This document shows, piece after piece, positions 1 through 7,471 of a stretch of DNA of 38,211 bases. The notes beneath the pieces are model-generated. The model was not told the origin of the DNA and made no database searches. It saw only the letters and a list, made by a program, of their open reading frames with translations. Source of the stretch: a virus; IMG/VR virus record IMGVR_UViG_3300008116_000430, positions 1-38,211 of that record, one strand, 5' to 3'. The position numbers and the translations under genes were made by a program. How positions within the stretch are numbered: position 1 is the stretch's first letter; every line of letters starts with the position of its first letter.

Positions 1-164
1 TCCAAATATTGACTTATCTCCATATCATCATCGTGGACATCATATTTAATGTTTACTCCGTAAGGTGGTGAGGTGACAATCAAGTCAACGAATGAATCGG
101 GCATCTCTCTCATTACTTCAACACAATCACCGTTGATTACTTTATTTATATAATTTTCTATCAT
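1..164 (-). CDS. DNA methyltransferase, N-terminal fragment (cut by window edge)
   Basis: About 54 residues are visible, reading from the ATG at 164 to the window edge. They contain the start of a site-specific DNA methyltransferase: an NGDCVEVMREMPD stretch followed by DLIVTSPPYG. TSPPY is the catalytic motif IV, and finding it before any SAM-binding FxGxG motif fits the beta-class architecture. SPPY is commonest in N4-cytosine enzymes but also occurs in N6-adenine enzymes, so the methylated base is uncertain. The ATG overlaps the stop of the DUF3310 gene in an ATGA, so the two are probably translationally coupled. The SAM-binding and target-recognition parts lie outside the window. Confidence 0.85.
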   Translation of the reverse strand, partial: MIENYINKVINGDCVEVMREMPDSFVDLIVTSPPYGVNIKYDVHDDDMEISQYL

Positions 165-385
165 TTTTCTAAATTTTGAATTTTTCTGTCCAAATACCAT
201 AAAGCCTTTTTTAAATCTTGTAGTTCTTTACTTGGGTCCTTTTTACCGGCACGAGCCACATATTTAACCACATTGAATAGATATGCGTCATGGTCAAGTC
301 CCCATGCTTCCGCAACCTTTACAACCTCATACGCATTTTCCTCCCCACCATAGTGGTCAGGATGATTAACCATTTCTTTTGACAT
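161..385 (-). CDS. DUF3310 family protein
   Basis: This 74-residue protein has the DUF3310 pattern: VNHPDHY near the N-terminus, a central GLDHDAYLFNVVKYVARAGKKD block, and LQDLKKALWYLDRKI at the C-terminus. DUF3310 is a common phage family, sometimes annotated as nucleotide-kinase-like, whose biochemical role is not settled. The length is typical of the stand-alone form. It is the fourth gene of a compact minus-strand operon, starting 2 bases after the upstream stop and overlapping the methyltransferase ATG. The neighbours suggest a role in nucleotide or DNA metabolism, but that is inference. Confidence 0.85.
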   Translation of the reverse strand: MSKEMVNHPDHYGGEENAYEVVKVAEAWGLDHDAYLFNVVKYVARAGKKDPSKELQDLKKALWYLDRKIQNLEK

Positions 386-387
386 AA

Positions 388-579
388 TTATTTACTTTTT
401 ACAACGTAATACCCCTTTCCATACTTACTCTCCTCAATCAATCCTTCCTCTATCATTTCACTAATCAATCTTTCGGTTTCAGTCATTGATGTTCTCAACA
501 AATGTTTAGATATGTAAGTAATATGCACAGGTTGTCTTAATTTAGACAGGAGTTTTTCAATTATTGTGTTTTTTTCCAT
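388..579 (-). CDS. Small winged-helix-like protein
   Basis: About 63 residues from the ATG at 579 (MEKNTIIEKLLSKLRQ). An in-frame upstream ATG at 606 would add nine hydrophobic residues and lies deeper inside the preceding gene, so 579 is preferred. The layout of three helices followed by a GLIEES-KYGKGYYVV beta wing looks like a winged-helix DNA-binding domain. It could be a small transcriptional regulator or an accessory DNA-binding protein. I recognise no specific family. Its start overlaps the end of the upstream gene by 23 bases. Confidence 0.65.
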   Translation of the reverse strand: MEKNTIIEKLLSKLRQPVHITYISKHLLRTSMTETERLISEMIEEGLIEESKYGKGYYVVKSK

Positions 580-754
580 CGATAAAAAGTTTAATATTAG
601 TATCACTTAATCCTTGTTGATAAAGTTGATACACTTCACTAGCTTTATTATCCATAAATAACAACGCATCGGAAAATAATCTTTTTAACGAATCTCCATT
701 TTTTAATGTATTAGAAATCGTTTCCTCCGATATGAATCTTTTATTAAACCCCAT
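557..754 (-). CDS. Small hypothetical protein
   Basis: This 65-residue protein is not recognised. It is probably all helical, with an internal SDALLFMDNKASEVYQLYQQGLSD stretch in two parts, and it ends in DGKKHNN. There is no Cys pair, signal peptide or membrane segment. It overlaps the gene before it by 11 bases and the gene after it by 23 bases, the usual spacing of a translationally coupled phage operon. That spacing is the main evidence that it is real. Confidence 0.6.
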   Translation of the reverse strand: MGFNKRFISEETISNTLKNGDSLKRLFSDALLFMDNKASEVYQLYQQGLSDTNIKLFIDGKKHNN

Positions 755-1529
755 TTGTTATTAGTTTTTTTTCTCTCTCTAACCTTTCAATCTTCGCACT
801 TTGATTAATCAAAGATACTATCTTTCTTTTAGCAATCGGAACCAAAGTTTCAGCAATTGGAAATTTTTGTGTGGATAAAATTTCAAACACCGGAAAACTT
901 TTTTCTTTCTTGGTTTTATAGGTTTTAGAAAATTTAGAGATTAATTGTGTTATAGTCAAATCCTCTCCATCACCATTATACATCATTTTAACATGTGTCT
1001 TTGTTAGATTAAAAGAATTCCTAACTCTCCGAATATCATATCTCCAAACATAAGTCATACCCTCATCTCTGTAATAAAAAAACCCTGATTTAGATTTAAG
1101 ATTGTTTCTATTTCTTTTGATATTAACAGTCAAAGAATCATATACTAAAGTCCATATAGCTTTAACCATATTGAAGTAATCAAATAACTTTGGTTGGACA
1201 TTTTTTAATATTTTTTTGAATTCTACCTGTTCTTCATCTGACATTACCGGTAAGTCATGTACAACTAAATCAGTAACCACCAGTTCGTCATCGTGAGATA
1301 AAAACTTTTTTTTGGTTTTTAAAATTCTATTTTGATTGATGATTGTTTGGATGTTACCCAAATGAACGGAAACCTCAATGAACATTGGGTATAACTTAAT
1401 TTCTTCCAAGAAAACATTCATTTTCTGAAAATAAGCCATCAACTTGTATTCTTTTTGTTCAGCATCGATTGACCCCGTAATAATCCATTCGGGGTCCATG
1501 GCAAACTTTATTTTCTGGGTCTTATTCAT
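744..1529 (-). CDS. Hypothetical protein, first gene of the left-end operon
   Basis: About 261 residues from the ATG at 1529 (MNKTQKIKFAMDPEW). An in-frame ATG at 1547 would add only six residues and sits in an AT-rich leader. No known domain is recognised. The protein is soluble, rich in Lys and aromatic residues, and ends in a charged helix (IERLEREKK). It opens a run of five overlapping minus-strand genes ending in a DNA methyltransferase. The nearest upstream gene ends at 1571, so the 41-base gap may hold a promoter, but no clear TTTG/TAnnTTTG pair is present. Confidence 0.75.
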   Translation of the reverse strand: MNKTQKIKFAMDPEWIITGSIDAEQKEYKLMAYFQKMNVFLEEIKLYPMFIEVSVHLGNIQTIINQNRILKTKKKFLSHDDELVVTDLVVHDLPVMSDEEQVEFKKILKNVQPKLFDYFNMVKAIWTLVYDSLTVNIKRNRNNLKSKSGFFYYRDEGMTYVWRYDIRRVRNSFNLTKTHVKMMYNGDGEDLTITQLISKFSKTYKTKKEKSFPVFEILSTQKFPIAETLVPIAKRKIVSLINQSAKIERLEREKKLITNGV

Positions 1530-1570
1530 ACTACAGAAAATATACAAAATAAAAATGATAAAAAAAAGAT

Positions 1571-2986
1571 TTAATTAATTCTCATGATATAGTAATGCGT
1601 ACCATTAACTTTTTCCGTATCAACAACACCGTCATATGAACCCATAATAGCATATCCATCACTTTCTACTAAACCTCGAGCTAAAGCATCCTTATCGATA
1701 TAATCTTCTATACTCATACCAAATTCGTCCAATGACGCCCTTGGGTCTGCCATTTTTTCAGAGACCAAATATTCAACTTTGTCTTCCACCATTTGAGTTG
1801 TAACTTCACCTTCAGGAACCATATTATCAATTTCTTCTTGTGAGTCATCAATATGTCCTTGAATTATCCTTATCTTTTCTTCAATTTCATCCCATTGTTT
1901 TTTATATTCATCAAAGTCTTCAATCGTATTGTTAAGGTCATCTTGTTTTCTTTTTAACTTTTCAATGACACCTTTAACATTTTCAATATATTCTTCCAGT
2001 TCTTCTCTACGTCTATCCTGTTCTTCGGTGGTCGGCATTTCACTTTCATCAAAATATACTTCAGGATTCTGTCTTACATCATCGTAAAAAACATCTCTGA
2101 AATAATCTTCAATGGAGTCAGTGTCCAAATAATCATCTAAAAAATGCCGTCTAAATCCTTCTACACCAACTTCACTTACATAATTTTTGGCATATTCAAG
2201 TGCCGCGTCATCCATTTCATCTTCATCACCAACCGCGTATTCTCTACCTTCCGCGTCACTACTAATAACTTCAAATTGTTGGAGTCCATGATAATCGTAG
2301 TATAGTGGTATTAGGTTATATACTGTTACCATTTCACCTCTTAATTCTTCGACTCTGTCTTGTAATTCAGATAAAGTGTTGTATAACTGTTTAGCCCTTT
2401 CTTCGTCCTCACTCTGTTCCATCTCATTAGTAACTCTCCTGATTTCATTTTCAAGATTCTTTAATTCATCAAGTTGTTCTTCATCAGGTTCTTCGATTTC
2501 TCTATCTTTAACCAACATATCATATAGAGCATTTGCCTTTTCACCTAGTTCAGTAATATCAGGATTATCGATATCCCACTCCTTATTGAATCTTCTCTCC
2601 TCGGCACTTTGTAACTTTTTTCTTCTTTCTTCAGCTTTACGTCTTGCCTCCCTCGGTGTTCCAGAGTCCCAAGTATAATTTTTAACTTCAACACCTGACA
2701 AATCACTTATGTTTGTATGTCTAATATCTAATCTACCCTCAATATATTTAACATTACCTAATGAATCGGTAGGTGTATCATTTAAAATCAAATCACCAGT
2801 AATCCAAATTGGTTTACCTCCAAACATTTTTAATTTTGTTACACTTTTTCCGTGATATCCACCGAACTTCATCAACTCTGAAAATTCTTCTGGTGAAATT
2901 TTGTAGTATTCTTCCTCACTTTGCTCGACAAGCGTAATCCTCAAAAACTTCTTAAATTCACTTTCCGTGAGTTTTATTTTACCCAT
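1571..2986 (-). CDS. Coiled-coil protein with N-terminal targeting-like motif
   Basis: This 471-residue protein starts MGKIKLTESEFKKFLRI followed by TLVEQ. The same amphipathic motif plus a [LI]-x-E site begins the transglycosylase at 7472 and recurs in other proteins here. Residues of about 50-105 form short LRR-like strands (ITGDLILN, YIEGRLDI, TNISDLSGVEV). Most of the remainder is acidic, Glu/Arg/Lys-rich coiled coil in two blocks, roughly 110-225 and 320-400. The last 70 residues may be a small folded domain. A minor virion or internal head protein is the best inference. A TATTTAT element lies at 2993-3000, unusually only 6 bases before the ATG. Confidence 0.8.
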   Translation of the reverse strand: MGKIKLTESEFKKFLRITLVEQSEEEYYKISPEEFSELMKFGGYHGKSVTKLKMFGGKPIWITGDLILNDTPTDSLGNVKYIEGRLDIRHTNISDLSGVEVKNYTWDSGTPREARRKAEERRKKLQSAEERRFNKEWDIDNPDITELGEKANALYDMLVKDREIEEPDEEQLDELKNLENEIRRVTNEMEQSEDEERAKQLYNTLSELQDRVEELRGEMVTVYNLIPLYYDYHGLQQFEVISSDAEGREYAVGDEDEMDDAALEYAKNYVSEVGVEGFRRHFLDDYLDTDSIEDYFRDVFYDDVRQNPEVYFDESEMPTTEEQDRRREELEEYIENVKGVIEKLKRKQDDLNNTIEDFDEYKKQWDEIEEKIRIIQGHIDDSQEEIDNMVPEGEVTTQMVEDKVEYLVSEKMADPRASLDEFGMSIEDYIDKDALARGLVESDGYAIMGSYDGVVDTEKVNGTHYYIMRIN

Positions 2987-2992
2987 AGTACT

Positions 2993-3000
2993 GATAAATA
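2993..3000 (-). promoter_or_regulatory. TATTTAT late-type element, atypical spacing
   Basis: The minus strand reads TATTTATC, 6 bases before the ATG at 2986. The core matches elements before the other virion-type genes, but the spacing is shorter than their 13-17 bases. The DNA is AT-rich, so a chance match is possible. Confidence 0.3.
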
Positions 3001-3052
3001 TTTTTATTTCGTAAATAAAGCAATATTCTTTACAAATTGTCTCAAATAAAGA

Positions 3053-3060
3053 TATTTATG
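3053..3060 (+). promoter_or_regulatory. TATTTAT late-type element, long leader
   Basis: The plus strand reads TATTTATG, 41 bases before the ATG of the small protein at 3102. It has the same core as the other late-type elements but a longer leader. It is the weakest member of the set. Confidence 0.25.
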
Positions 3061-3101
3061 TTTATAACGATAAGAAATAAACTACCTAAAAAACTAATCA
3101 C

Positions 3102-3248
3102 ATGGGTTGCGGATGTAAAAACAAGCAGGCAGAAGCTCAACCAGCTCAACCTGCACCAGGTCAAATTCAGACGCCACAACAGCCTCAAAACAACCAAACT
3201 GTTCAAGAACAGGTAAATAAGGTTGTTGAGAAGTATTATAAGAAATAA
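3102..3248 (+). CDS. Small Cys-x-Cys, Gln/Pro-rich protein
   Basis: A 48-codon ORF begins MGCGCKNKQ, continues with a Pro/Gln/Ala-rich middle (QPAQPAPGQ, TPQQPQNNQ) and ends in a short charged helix (QEQVNKVVEKYYKK). It has its own terminator hairpin 31 bases after the stop, and a TATTTAT element precedes it. The coding bias looks real: A/T third positions and an amphipathic end. There is no signal peptide or lipobox. It could be a small virion protein or a metal-binding peptide; the function is unknown. Confidence 0.6.
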   Translation: MGCGCKNKQAEAQPAQPAPGQIQTPQQPQNNQTVQEQVNKVVEKYYKK

Positions 3249-3279
3249 TATGAATGGGATGTTGGGTGTAAAAAAAATT

Positions 3280-3304
3280 AAAGGGGGAATTTATTCCCCT
3301 TTTT
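3280..3304 (+). terminator. Rho-independent terminator
   Basis: An A-rich tract leads into a GGGG...CCCC stem (AAAGGGGGAA, 4-base loop, TTCCCCTTTT) that ends in a T-run. It follows the small gene at 3102-3248 and precedes the next plus-strand gene. The A-tract on the left would let it work in the reverse direction too. Confidence 0.8.
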
Positions 3305-3351
3305 CTATTTAATATGTGGATTTTTTTCACTATCAATTTCAAAACAGTTTT

Positions 3352-4179
3352 ATGAAGTATATTTATCCTAATTACAGAATCGGTATCGTTAATAAATTCG
3401 CTGATTATATCATGTCGGAAATATCTAAAGATGGTAATCCATACACTGAAATTAGAGTAACACAATTTGAGCCATTCTTTGTTGTTGAGGGCAAAACATC
3501 ATCAAAGAAAATAATTGATTTAGATTCAATCAAAGAATCATTTTTTGAAAAGATGAAATCTCAATTATCTACATTAGGTATCAAAAACATTAATACGATT
3601 GATTTAATCAAATATGACTGTGAATACTTACATCGAGAAAAGAAAGAATTTTGTTTTGAATTTTTCAATAGTGTAAGACCTATATTCCATGAGAGAGTTT
3701 TAAATTATGTATATAATCATTCTGACATTTGGGAAGCGGTAGATTACACGGATAAGCTTTTGATATACACCAATGAATACATTGAAAAACCAATAGATTA
3801 TTCATTTAAAGACATTAGAGGTTCAAGACAGTCTGAGTTCCCATATGGGTATAGTCTAAACAACGGTAGGTCTGCATTTTATTACTGTGAATACATCGCG
3901 TATCAGCTATTCAAAGCAATTAAAGCAACAAACATGTCAATAAAATATACCGACGTTATTGATGAGGAAACAAACGACCCTATTATCGATATATTAAGTA
4001 ACTCCCCATATATGAATGAGAAAATTAAATCGATGGTATTGGACGTGTTCGATTTTAATATTCAAAGATTTGAGAAAAAATATCTCAAGGGTTACGATAT
4101 AAGTAATGATTTAGACACACAACTAGAAACCAAACCTTGGTTAGTTGGTGACAAGATATCTGAATTATATATTATCTAA
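3352..4179 (+). CDS. Degenerate S-adenosylmethionine synthetase-like protein
   Basis: About 275 residues from the ATG at 3352; a GTG at 3316 would add 12 residues. Several blocks follow MetK in order. GIVNKFADYIMSEI matches MetK GHPDKIADQISDAI. FFVVEGKTSSKKIIDLDSI matches the GGEITT...VDI region. SDIWEAVDY matches SPDINQGVD. FPYGYSLNNG...YIAYQLFKAI matches MFGYATNE...THRL-type helix. A final LVGDKISELYI faintly recalls LTGRKIIVDTY. The catalytic His and Asp of GHPDK are replaced by Ile and Asn, and the last third of MetK is missing, so it is probably not a working enzyme. This is a by-eye comparison. The stop overlaps the convergent gene by 4 bases. Confidence 0.5.
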   Translation: MKYIYPNYRIGIVNKFADYIMSEISKDGNPYTEIRVTQFEPFFVVEGKTSSKKIIDLDSIKESFFEKMKSQLSTLGIKNINTIDLIKYDCEYLHREKKEFCFEFFNSVRPIFHERVLNYVYNHSDIWEAVDYTDKLLIYTNEYIEKPIDYSFKDIRGSRQSEFPYGYSLNNGRSAFYYCEYIAYQLFKAIKATNMSIKYTDVIDEETNDPIIDILSNSPYMNEKIKSMVLDVFDFNIQRFEKKYLKGYDISNDLDTQLETKPWLVGDKISELYII

Positions 4180-4700
4180 ACTCGTTTAGAATAAGAAACC
4201 ACCTGATAAAAATCTTTCTTGCCATTACAGAAGTCCCTAACTAACTGTAAAAGATTTTTAAACATGAAAGCACCAGGAGTTTGTTTTTCACACTTAATGA
4301 ATAACTCAATAAGTGCTGACAAAAATTCCACAGATAAATGACCCAAGTTATCTATGGTTGTATAAGTATCACAGAAATACTCATTGTAGATTAATTCGTA
4401 GTTGTCTCTCTCCTCGGTTGAATTGAATGGTTCTATCTTATCATATAATTCAATCCAATCAGAAACAAAGTCACACACATCGGATGATGAATGACTAGAT
4501 TTAACAATCAAATCAACAATCCAATGTGTGTGAGATGGAGCTCTCAATCTTTTGTTTGGTGCTTTATATTTGACAATAAAGTCCAAATCGGGGTTCGCTC
4601 CTCGAGACCCTTGATATATCACTAAAATATTTCCGTCATCTAAATCCCATTTCTTTATTGGTATGTGTAGTTGTCCGTGTTTGTTAAATGATAGATTCAT
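4176..4700 (-). CDS. Hypothetical protein, last gene of the redox operon
   Basis: This 174-residue protein is not recognised. It is Asp/Glu/Aromatic-rich with no membrane segment or Cys pair. A beta-rich N-terminal part (HIPIKKWDLDDGNILVIYQGSRG) is followed by a mostly helical C-terminal half (LSALIELFIKC, LLQLVRDFCNG). Its ATG overlaps the stop of the glutaredoxin-like gene in an ATGA, so it belongs to the operon that starts at 7322. Its 3' end overlaps the convergent plus-strand gene by 4 bases. Confidence 0.75.
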   Translation of the reverse strand: MNLSFNKHGQLHIPIKKWDLDDGNILVIYQGSRGANPDLDFIVKYKAPNKRLRAPSHTHWIVDLIVKSSHSSSDVCDFVSDWIELYDKIEPFNSTEERDNYELIYNEYFCDTYTTIDNLGHLSVEFLSALIELFIKCEKQTPGAFMFKNLLQLVRDFCNGKKDFYQVVSYSKRV

Positions 4701-4981
4701 CCGTTTAATTTATTTTTAATAATTTGAATACCTTCTTCTATTGTATTGTAGTGTTTGTCAGGAACAAAACCTTCTGACTTTGGTTCCCCATATGGGTCAT
4801 CAATAATCATGAATGCCGGAACAAACTCACTACCAGTTGCTTCAACAAACAATTGATATTCGTCGGCATGAGTATTGATATTTCTCTCAACAAACTCAAT
4901 CTGACTCTCAACCAATTGGGTTTTCATCATCTCACAAAATGGACAACCGTCCATTGTGAAAACTATAACTAACTTATCCAT
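4697..4981 (-). CDS. Glutaredoxin-like protein (CPFC)
   Basis: This 94-residue protein has the size and order of a glutaredoxin: VIVFTMDGCPFC with active-site Cys13 and Cys16, a helix with FVERN, and a cis-Pro region EFVPAFMII before a C-terminal helix. The family exchanges dithiols, for instance to reduce ribonucleotide reductase, and works in the cytoplasm. CPFC is between the usual glutaredoxin CPYC and NrdH-type motifs. It overlaps the thioredoxin gene by 8 bases and is followed by an overlapping unknown gene. No ribonucleotide reductase is visible in this window, so the partner is unknown. Confidence 0.85.
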   Translation of the reverse strand: MDKLVIVFTMDGCPFCEMMKTQLVESQIEFVERNINTHADEYQLFVEATGSEFVPAFMIIDDPYGEPKSEGFVPDKHYNTIEEGIQIIKNKLNG

Positions 4982-5297
4982 TTAACAAATTGTTTGCTAG
5001 GTCCAAAAGTGCGTTTTCTTGTAACAAACCAACTCTTGTGTTCATTTCTTTTCCGTTAGCGAAACTCTTAATTGTTGGTACGCTACGAACACCCAACGAT
5101 ACAACCATATCACGATTGTTATCTACGTTCATTGTATAAAGTTTAACATCTGAATTTTTTGATGCCAAATCTTGGGCAACCTTTTCGTAAATCGGTTTCA
5201 ACATTTTACAGGGACCACACCACGCGGCGTGAAAATCCACTATAAATTTTTCACCATTATTCATTTTCTCTTGGAGTTCTTTGCTTGTAATTTCCAT
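4974..5297 (-). CDS. Thioredoxin
   Basis: This 107-residue protein has the full thioredoxin pattern: FIVDFHAAWCGPCK with catalytic Cys27 and Cys30, YTMNVDNNRDMV, and the cis-Pro motif RSVPTIKSF. The length is normal. Thioredoxin reduces disulfides in the cytoplasm; phages use it with ribonucleotide reductase or, as in T7, recruit the host protein as a polymerase processivity factor. Its start lies 41 bases inside the upstream gene and its end overlaps the glutaredoxin-like gene, so all three are probably co-translated. Thioredoxin reductase is not encoded here, so it presumably uses the host enzyme. Confidence 0.93.
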   Translation of the reverse strand: MEITSKELQEKMNNGEKFIVDFHAAWCGPCKMLKPIYEKVAQDLASKNSDVKLYTMNVDNNRDMVVSLGVRSVPTIKSFANGKEMNTRVGLLQENALLDLANNLLNG

Positions 5298-5613
5298 TTT
5301 TTGCTTTAATTAAATTATTTATTGTAAATTCAGCAACACTGTATCTATCAGGTGTTGTCATTATAAATATTTTGACTTTATTTTCTCCTAATTTTTCTAC
5401 ATAGAAATGAATACCTGACGCGTCATACTCGATATATTTTTCTATAAAATTAACACCTTTGTCAGTGAAAATTGATTTAAACCAAATAGTATATGACCTT
5501 GTCGTCAATTTGTCAAAGTTATCTACACTATCATAATCAAACTCAATAATTGAGGGATATTGTCCAAACTTCTGTCTAAACTTATCTATACAATGTTGTG
5601 GTACTTTTTCCAT
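5257..5613 (-). CDS. Hypothetical protein between PcfJ-like gene and thioredoxin
   Basis: This 118-residue protein is not recognised. It begins MEKVPQHCIDKFRQKFGQYP, is followed by alternating beta strands (YTIWFKSIF, IHFYVEKLG, VKIFIMTT), and ends in a basic tail. It starts 2 bases after the PcfJ-like gene and overlaps thioredoxin by 41 bases. That overlap is long for a phage operon but both frames look coding. The function is unknown. Confidence 0.75.
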   Translation of the reverse strand: MEKVPQHCIDKFRQKFGQYPSIIEFDYDSVDNFDKLTTRSYTIWFKSIFTDKGVNFIEKYIEYDASGIHFYVEKLGENKVKIFIMTTPDRYSVAEFTINNLIKAKNGNYKQRTPRENE

Positions 5614-5615
5614 AA

Positions 5616-7322
5616 TTAAAATTCTTCTAGCAAAGGTATTGCGATATCATTTATGTTATTAACTCTTTTATCCTCCCACTCCAATGAATTATCCGAAGAA
5701 TCATAAAATCTCATTAATGGTCTATTAAGTCTTATCTTATTATAATCAACAAATTTAGACTCTGATGTGAATTCAATATATCCAATTTTACACTTTATCT
5801 TTGGTGTATCAAATGTATATACCAAATCATTAATTCTTTTATCTAATATAGGTAAAATGTTATCCCATTCCAAAGTTAGTGATTTATTAAATCTTCCGAG
5901 GGTTTGTACTCTCTTAAGTTCTATAACAGTATCAAAACTAATTCTAAACTCAATAGTCGCTCTTTCTTTAGAATCAGGACTATCTTTTCTCAATGATACT
6001 ATCAAAGCGTCAGGTCGTTTGATATAACCTTTAACACAGTTAGATTGAATAAATGATTCGTCATTATATTCTGAGGAACTTTTCAGAATTACAGGATAGA
6101 AAGTTTTCCCATCTGTAAATATTGGTTTGGTAACCTCACTCTCAAATTTATCGTTATATATTCTATCGAACGTTCCTTTGGTATAAAAGTCATTTAACTC
6201 CGTCCAATTCAAATGTTCTTCCCTAAACTCATCATACGTTGTCGAGGTCCATTTGATGTTTTCATAGTTTTTCAAGTTAGTATAGAAAATGAAATGGTCC
6301 GCAAATGTTTGGGGATTAATTTCATCGTTAATAACCAATTTGAATATTTCAAAAATACAATTGCGTTCTTTCTTTGAGTGTATTGAGGCAAAATTCATAT
6401 TAAGAAAATCCCCCATACAAGTTGTCTCAAATATATTTTGTAGTTCGTCATCAGACTTTCCCAAAAGATAATCTTTACCAAAGAAACGGACTGCCTTGTG
6501 ATACACCAAAGGGTTAAAGTTTTTAATCTTATGTAATACTCTACGTATCTTATCACCCTTTAAACCATTAATCTCCATTATCACATTGAGATATCTATCA
6601 CCATACTTCTTGAAGTCTTTCGCCTTTGGTTGGGGAAAATGACAAGAAAATGAAGACCAATTGTCGGATAACTTAATATTCTTTTTGGTTAAAATAGTCT
6701 TATGGATGGTTTTAGTACCATACTTTTCATTGTCATAAACTACGCCAGGTATGTTATCTATAAACGTACTTAACAAATCATAAAAACCATTTTTGGTGGT
6801 TTTCTTTTCAGGTAAATTTTCATGAACAAAATGAAACCATGTTATGTATTTACCCAACAAATCATTTACCGTATCGTTAGAAAATGACACAATCTTAACT
6901 GACTTATTAACTTTTTTCTTTTTATGATATCCATTTACAATTCCCGTATAAAGACAATTCTTTTTGAAGTTATAGGTCATGTAAACACAATTTGTAGTAA
7001 TTCTTACAAACTTCTCATCAGGTCTTCGGTTTCTTGAATACAAAAAAAACTTTAATGTTATCCTCTCATCATCCGCAGCAACAACACCAGTCATCCTTCT
7101 ATGAAATAGATTATACAAAGGATTTTTGAAGTTTTCCTCAAATACCTCCTTGCTCGTGTGTTTTTGTTTTAGTGAGAACGATAATCTTCCCTCCCAAAAC
7201 CTCCCATTTGAAAGGGAAAAAATATTTAAGTCGTCTTGTTCTTCGGTAAAAGTTAACTCATTGAAGTCGTGATGCTCCAACGACACGAAGGTCTCAAACC
7301 TTTTTGATAGAAGTTCAGTCAT
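5616..7322 (-). CDS. PcfJ-like protein
   Basis: This 568-residue protein has a C-terminal region (about 420-480) like the PcfJ family: FIQSNCVKGYIKRPDALIVSLR followed by ERATIEFRI. It corresponds to the family's H/N-C-V-x-x-Y, I-x-x-x-R and T-[IV]-E pattern. PcfJ was first named from an enterococcal conjugative plasmid, and homologues occur in phages and plasmids; its biochemical role is unknown. The upstream 400 residues are Lys- and aromatic-rich without a recognised domain. It leads a five-gene operon with thioredoxin and a glutaredoxin-like protein. A TATATTTG box lies 55 bases upstream. Confidence 0.6.
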   Translation of the reverse strand: MTELLSKRFETFVSLEHHDFNELTFTEEQDDLNIFSLSNGRFWEGRLSFSLKQKHTSKEVFEENFKNPLYNLFHRRMTGVVAADDERITLKFFLYSRNRRPDEKFVRITTNCVYMTYNFKKNCLYTGIVNGYHKKKKVNKSVKIVSFSNDTVNDLLGKYITWFHFVHENLPEKKTTKNGFYDLLSTFIDNIPGVVYDNEKYGTKTIHKTILTKKNIKLSDNWSSFSCHFPQPKAKDFKKYGDRYLNVIMEINGLKGDKIRRVLHKIKNFNPLVYHKAVRFFGKDYLLGKSDDELQNIFETTCMGDFLNMNFASIHSKKERNCIFEIFKLVINDEINPQTFADHFIFYTNLKNYENIKWTSTTYDEFREEHLNWTELNDFYTKGTFDRIYNDKFESEVTKPIFTDGKTFYPVILKSSSEYNDESFIQSNCVKGYIKRPDALIVSLRKDSPDSKERATIEFRISFDTVIELKRVQTLGRFNKSLTLEWDNILPILDKRINDLVYTFDTPKIKCKIGYIEFTSESKFVDYNKIRLNRPLMRFYDSSDNSLEWEDKRVNNINDIAIPLLEEF

Positions 7323-7377
7323 AGAATAAAGTTATGTAGTATTAAATATAGATTTTTATATCTTAAAAAATTTTTTT

Positions 7378-7385
7378 CAAATATA
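7378..7385 (-). promoter_or_regulatory. Possible host-type -7 box upstream of the PcfJ-like operon
   Basis: The minus strand reads TATATTTG, which matches TAnnTTTG, 55 bases before the ATG at 7322. No TTTG is found 19-21 bases further upstream, so it is only a half-match. Confidence 0.35.
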
Positions 7386-7450
7386 AGTAATTTTGTTAAT
7401 CTGACTGTATTAATTTGATTTCAAATCTATTTATTAAGAAATAAGATACA

Positions 7451-7458
7451 TATTTATT
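7451..7458 (+). promoter_or_regulatory. TATTTAT late-type element
   Basis: TATTTATT lies 13 bases before the ATG of the lytic transglycosylase at 7472, followed by a T-rich leader with no Shine-Dalgarno sequence. The same core and spacing occur before 8976, 12617 and 18440. Confidence 0.45.
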
Positions 7459-7471
7459 TTTTTATAGTCAA

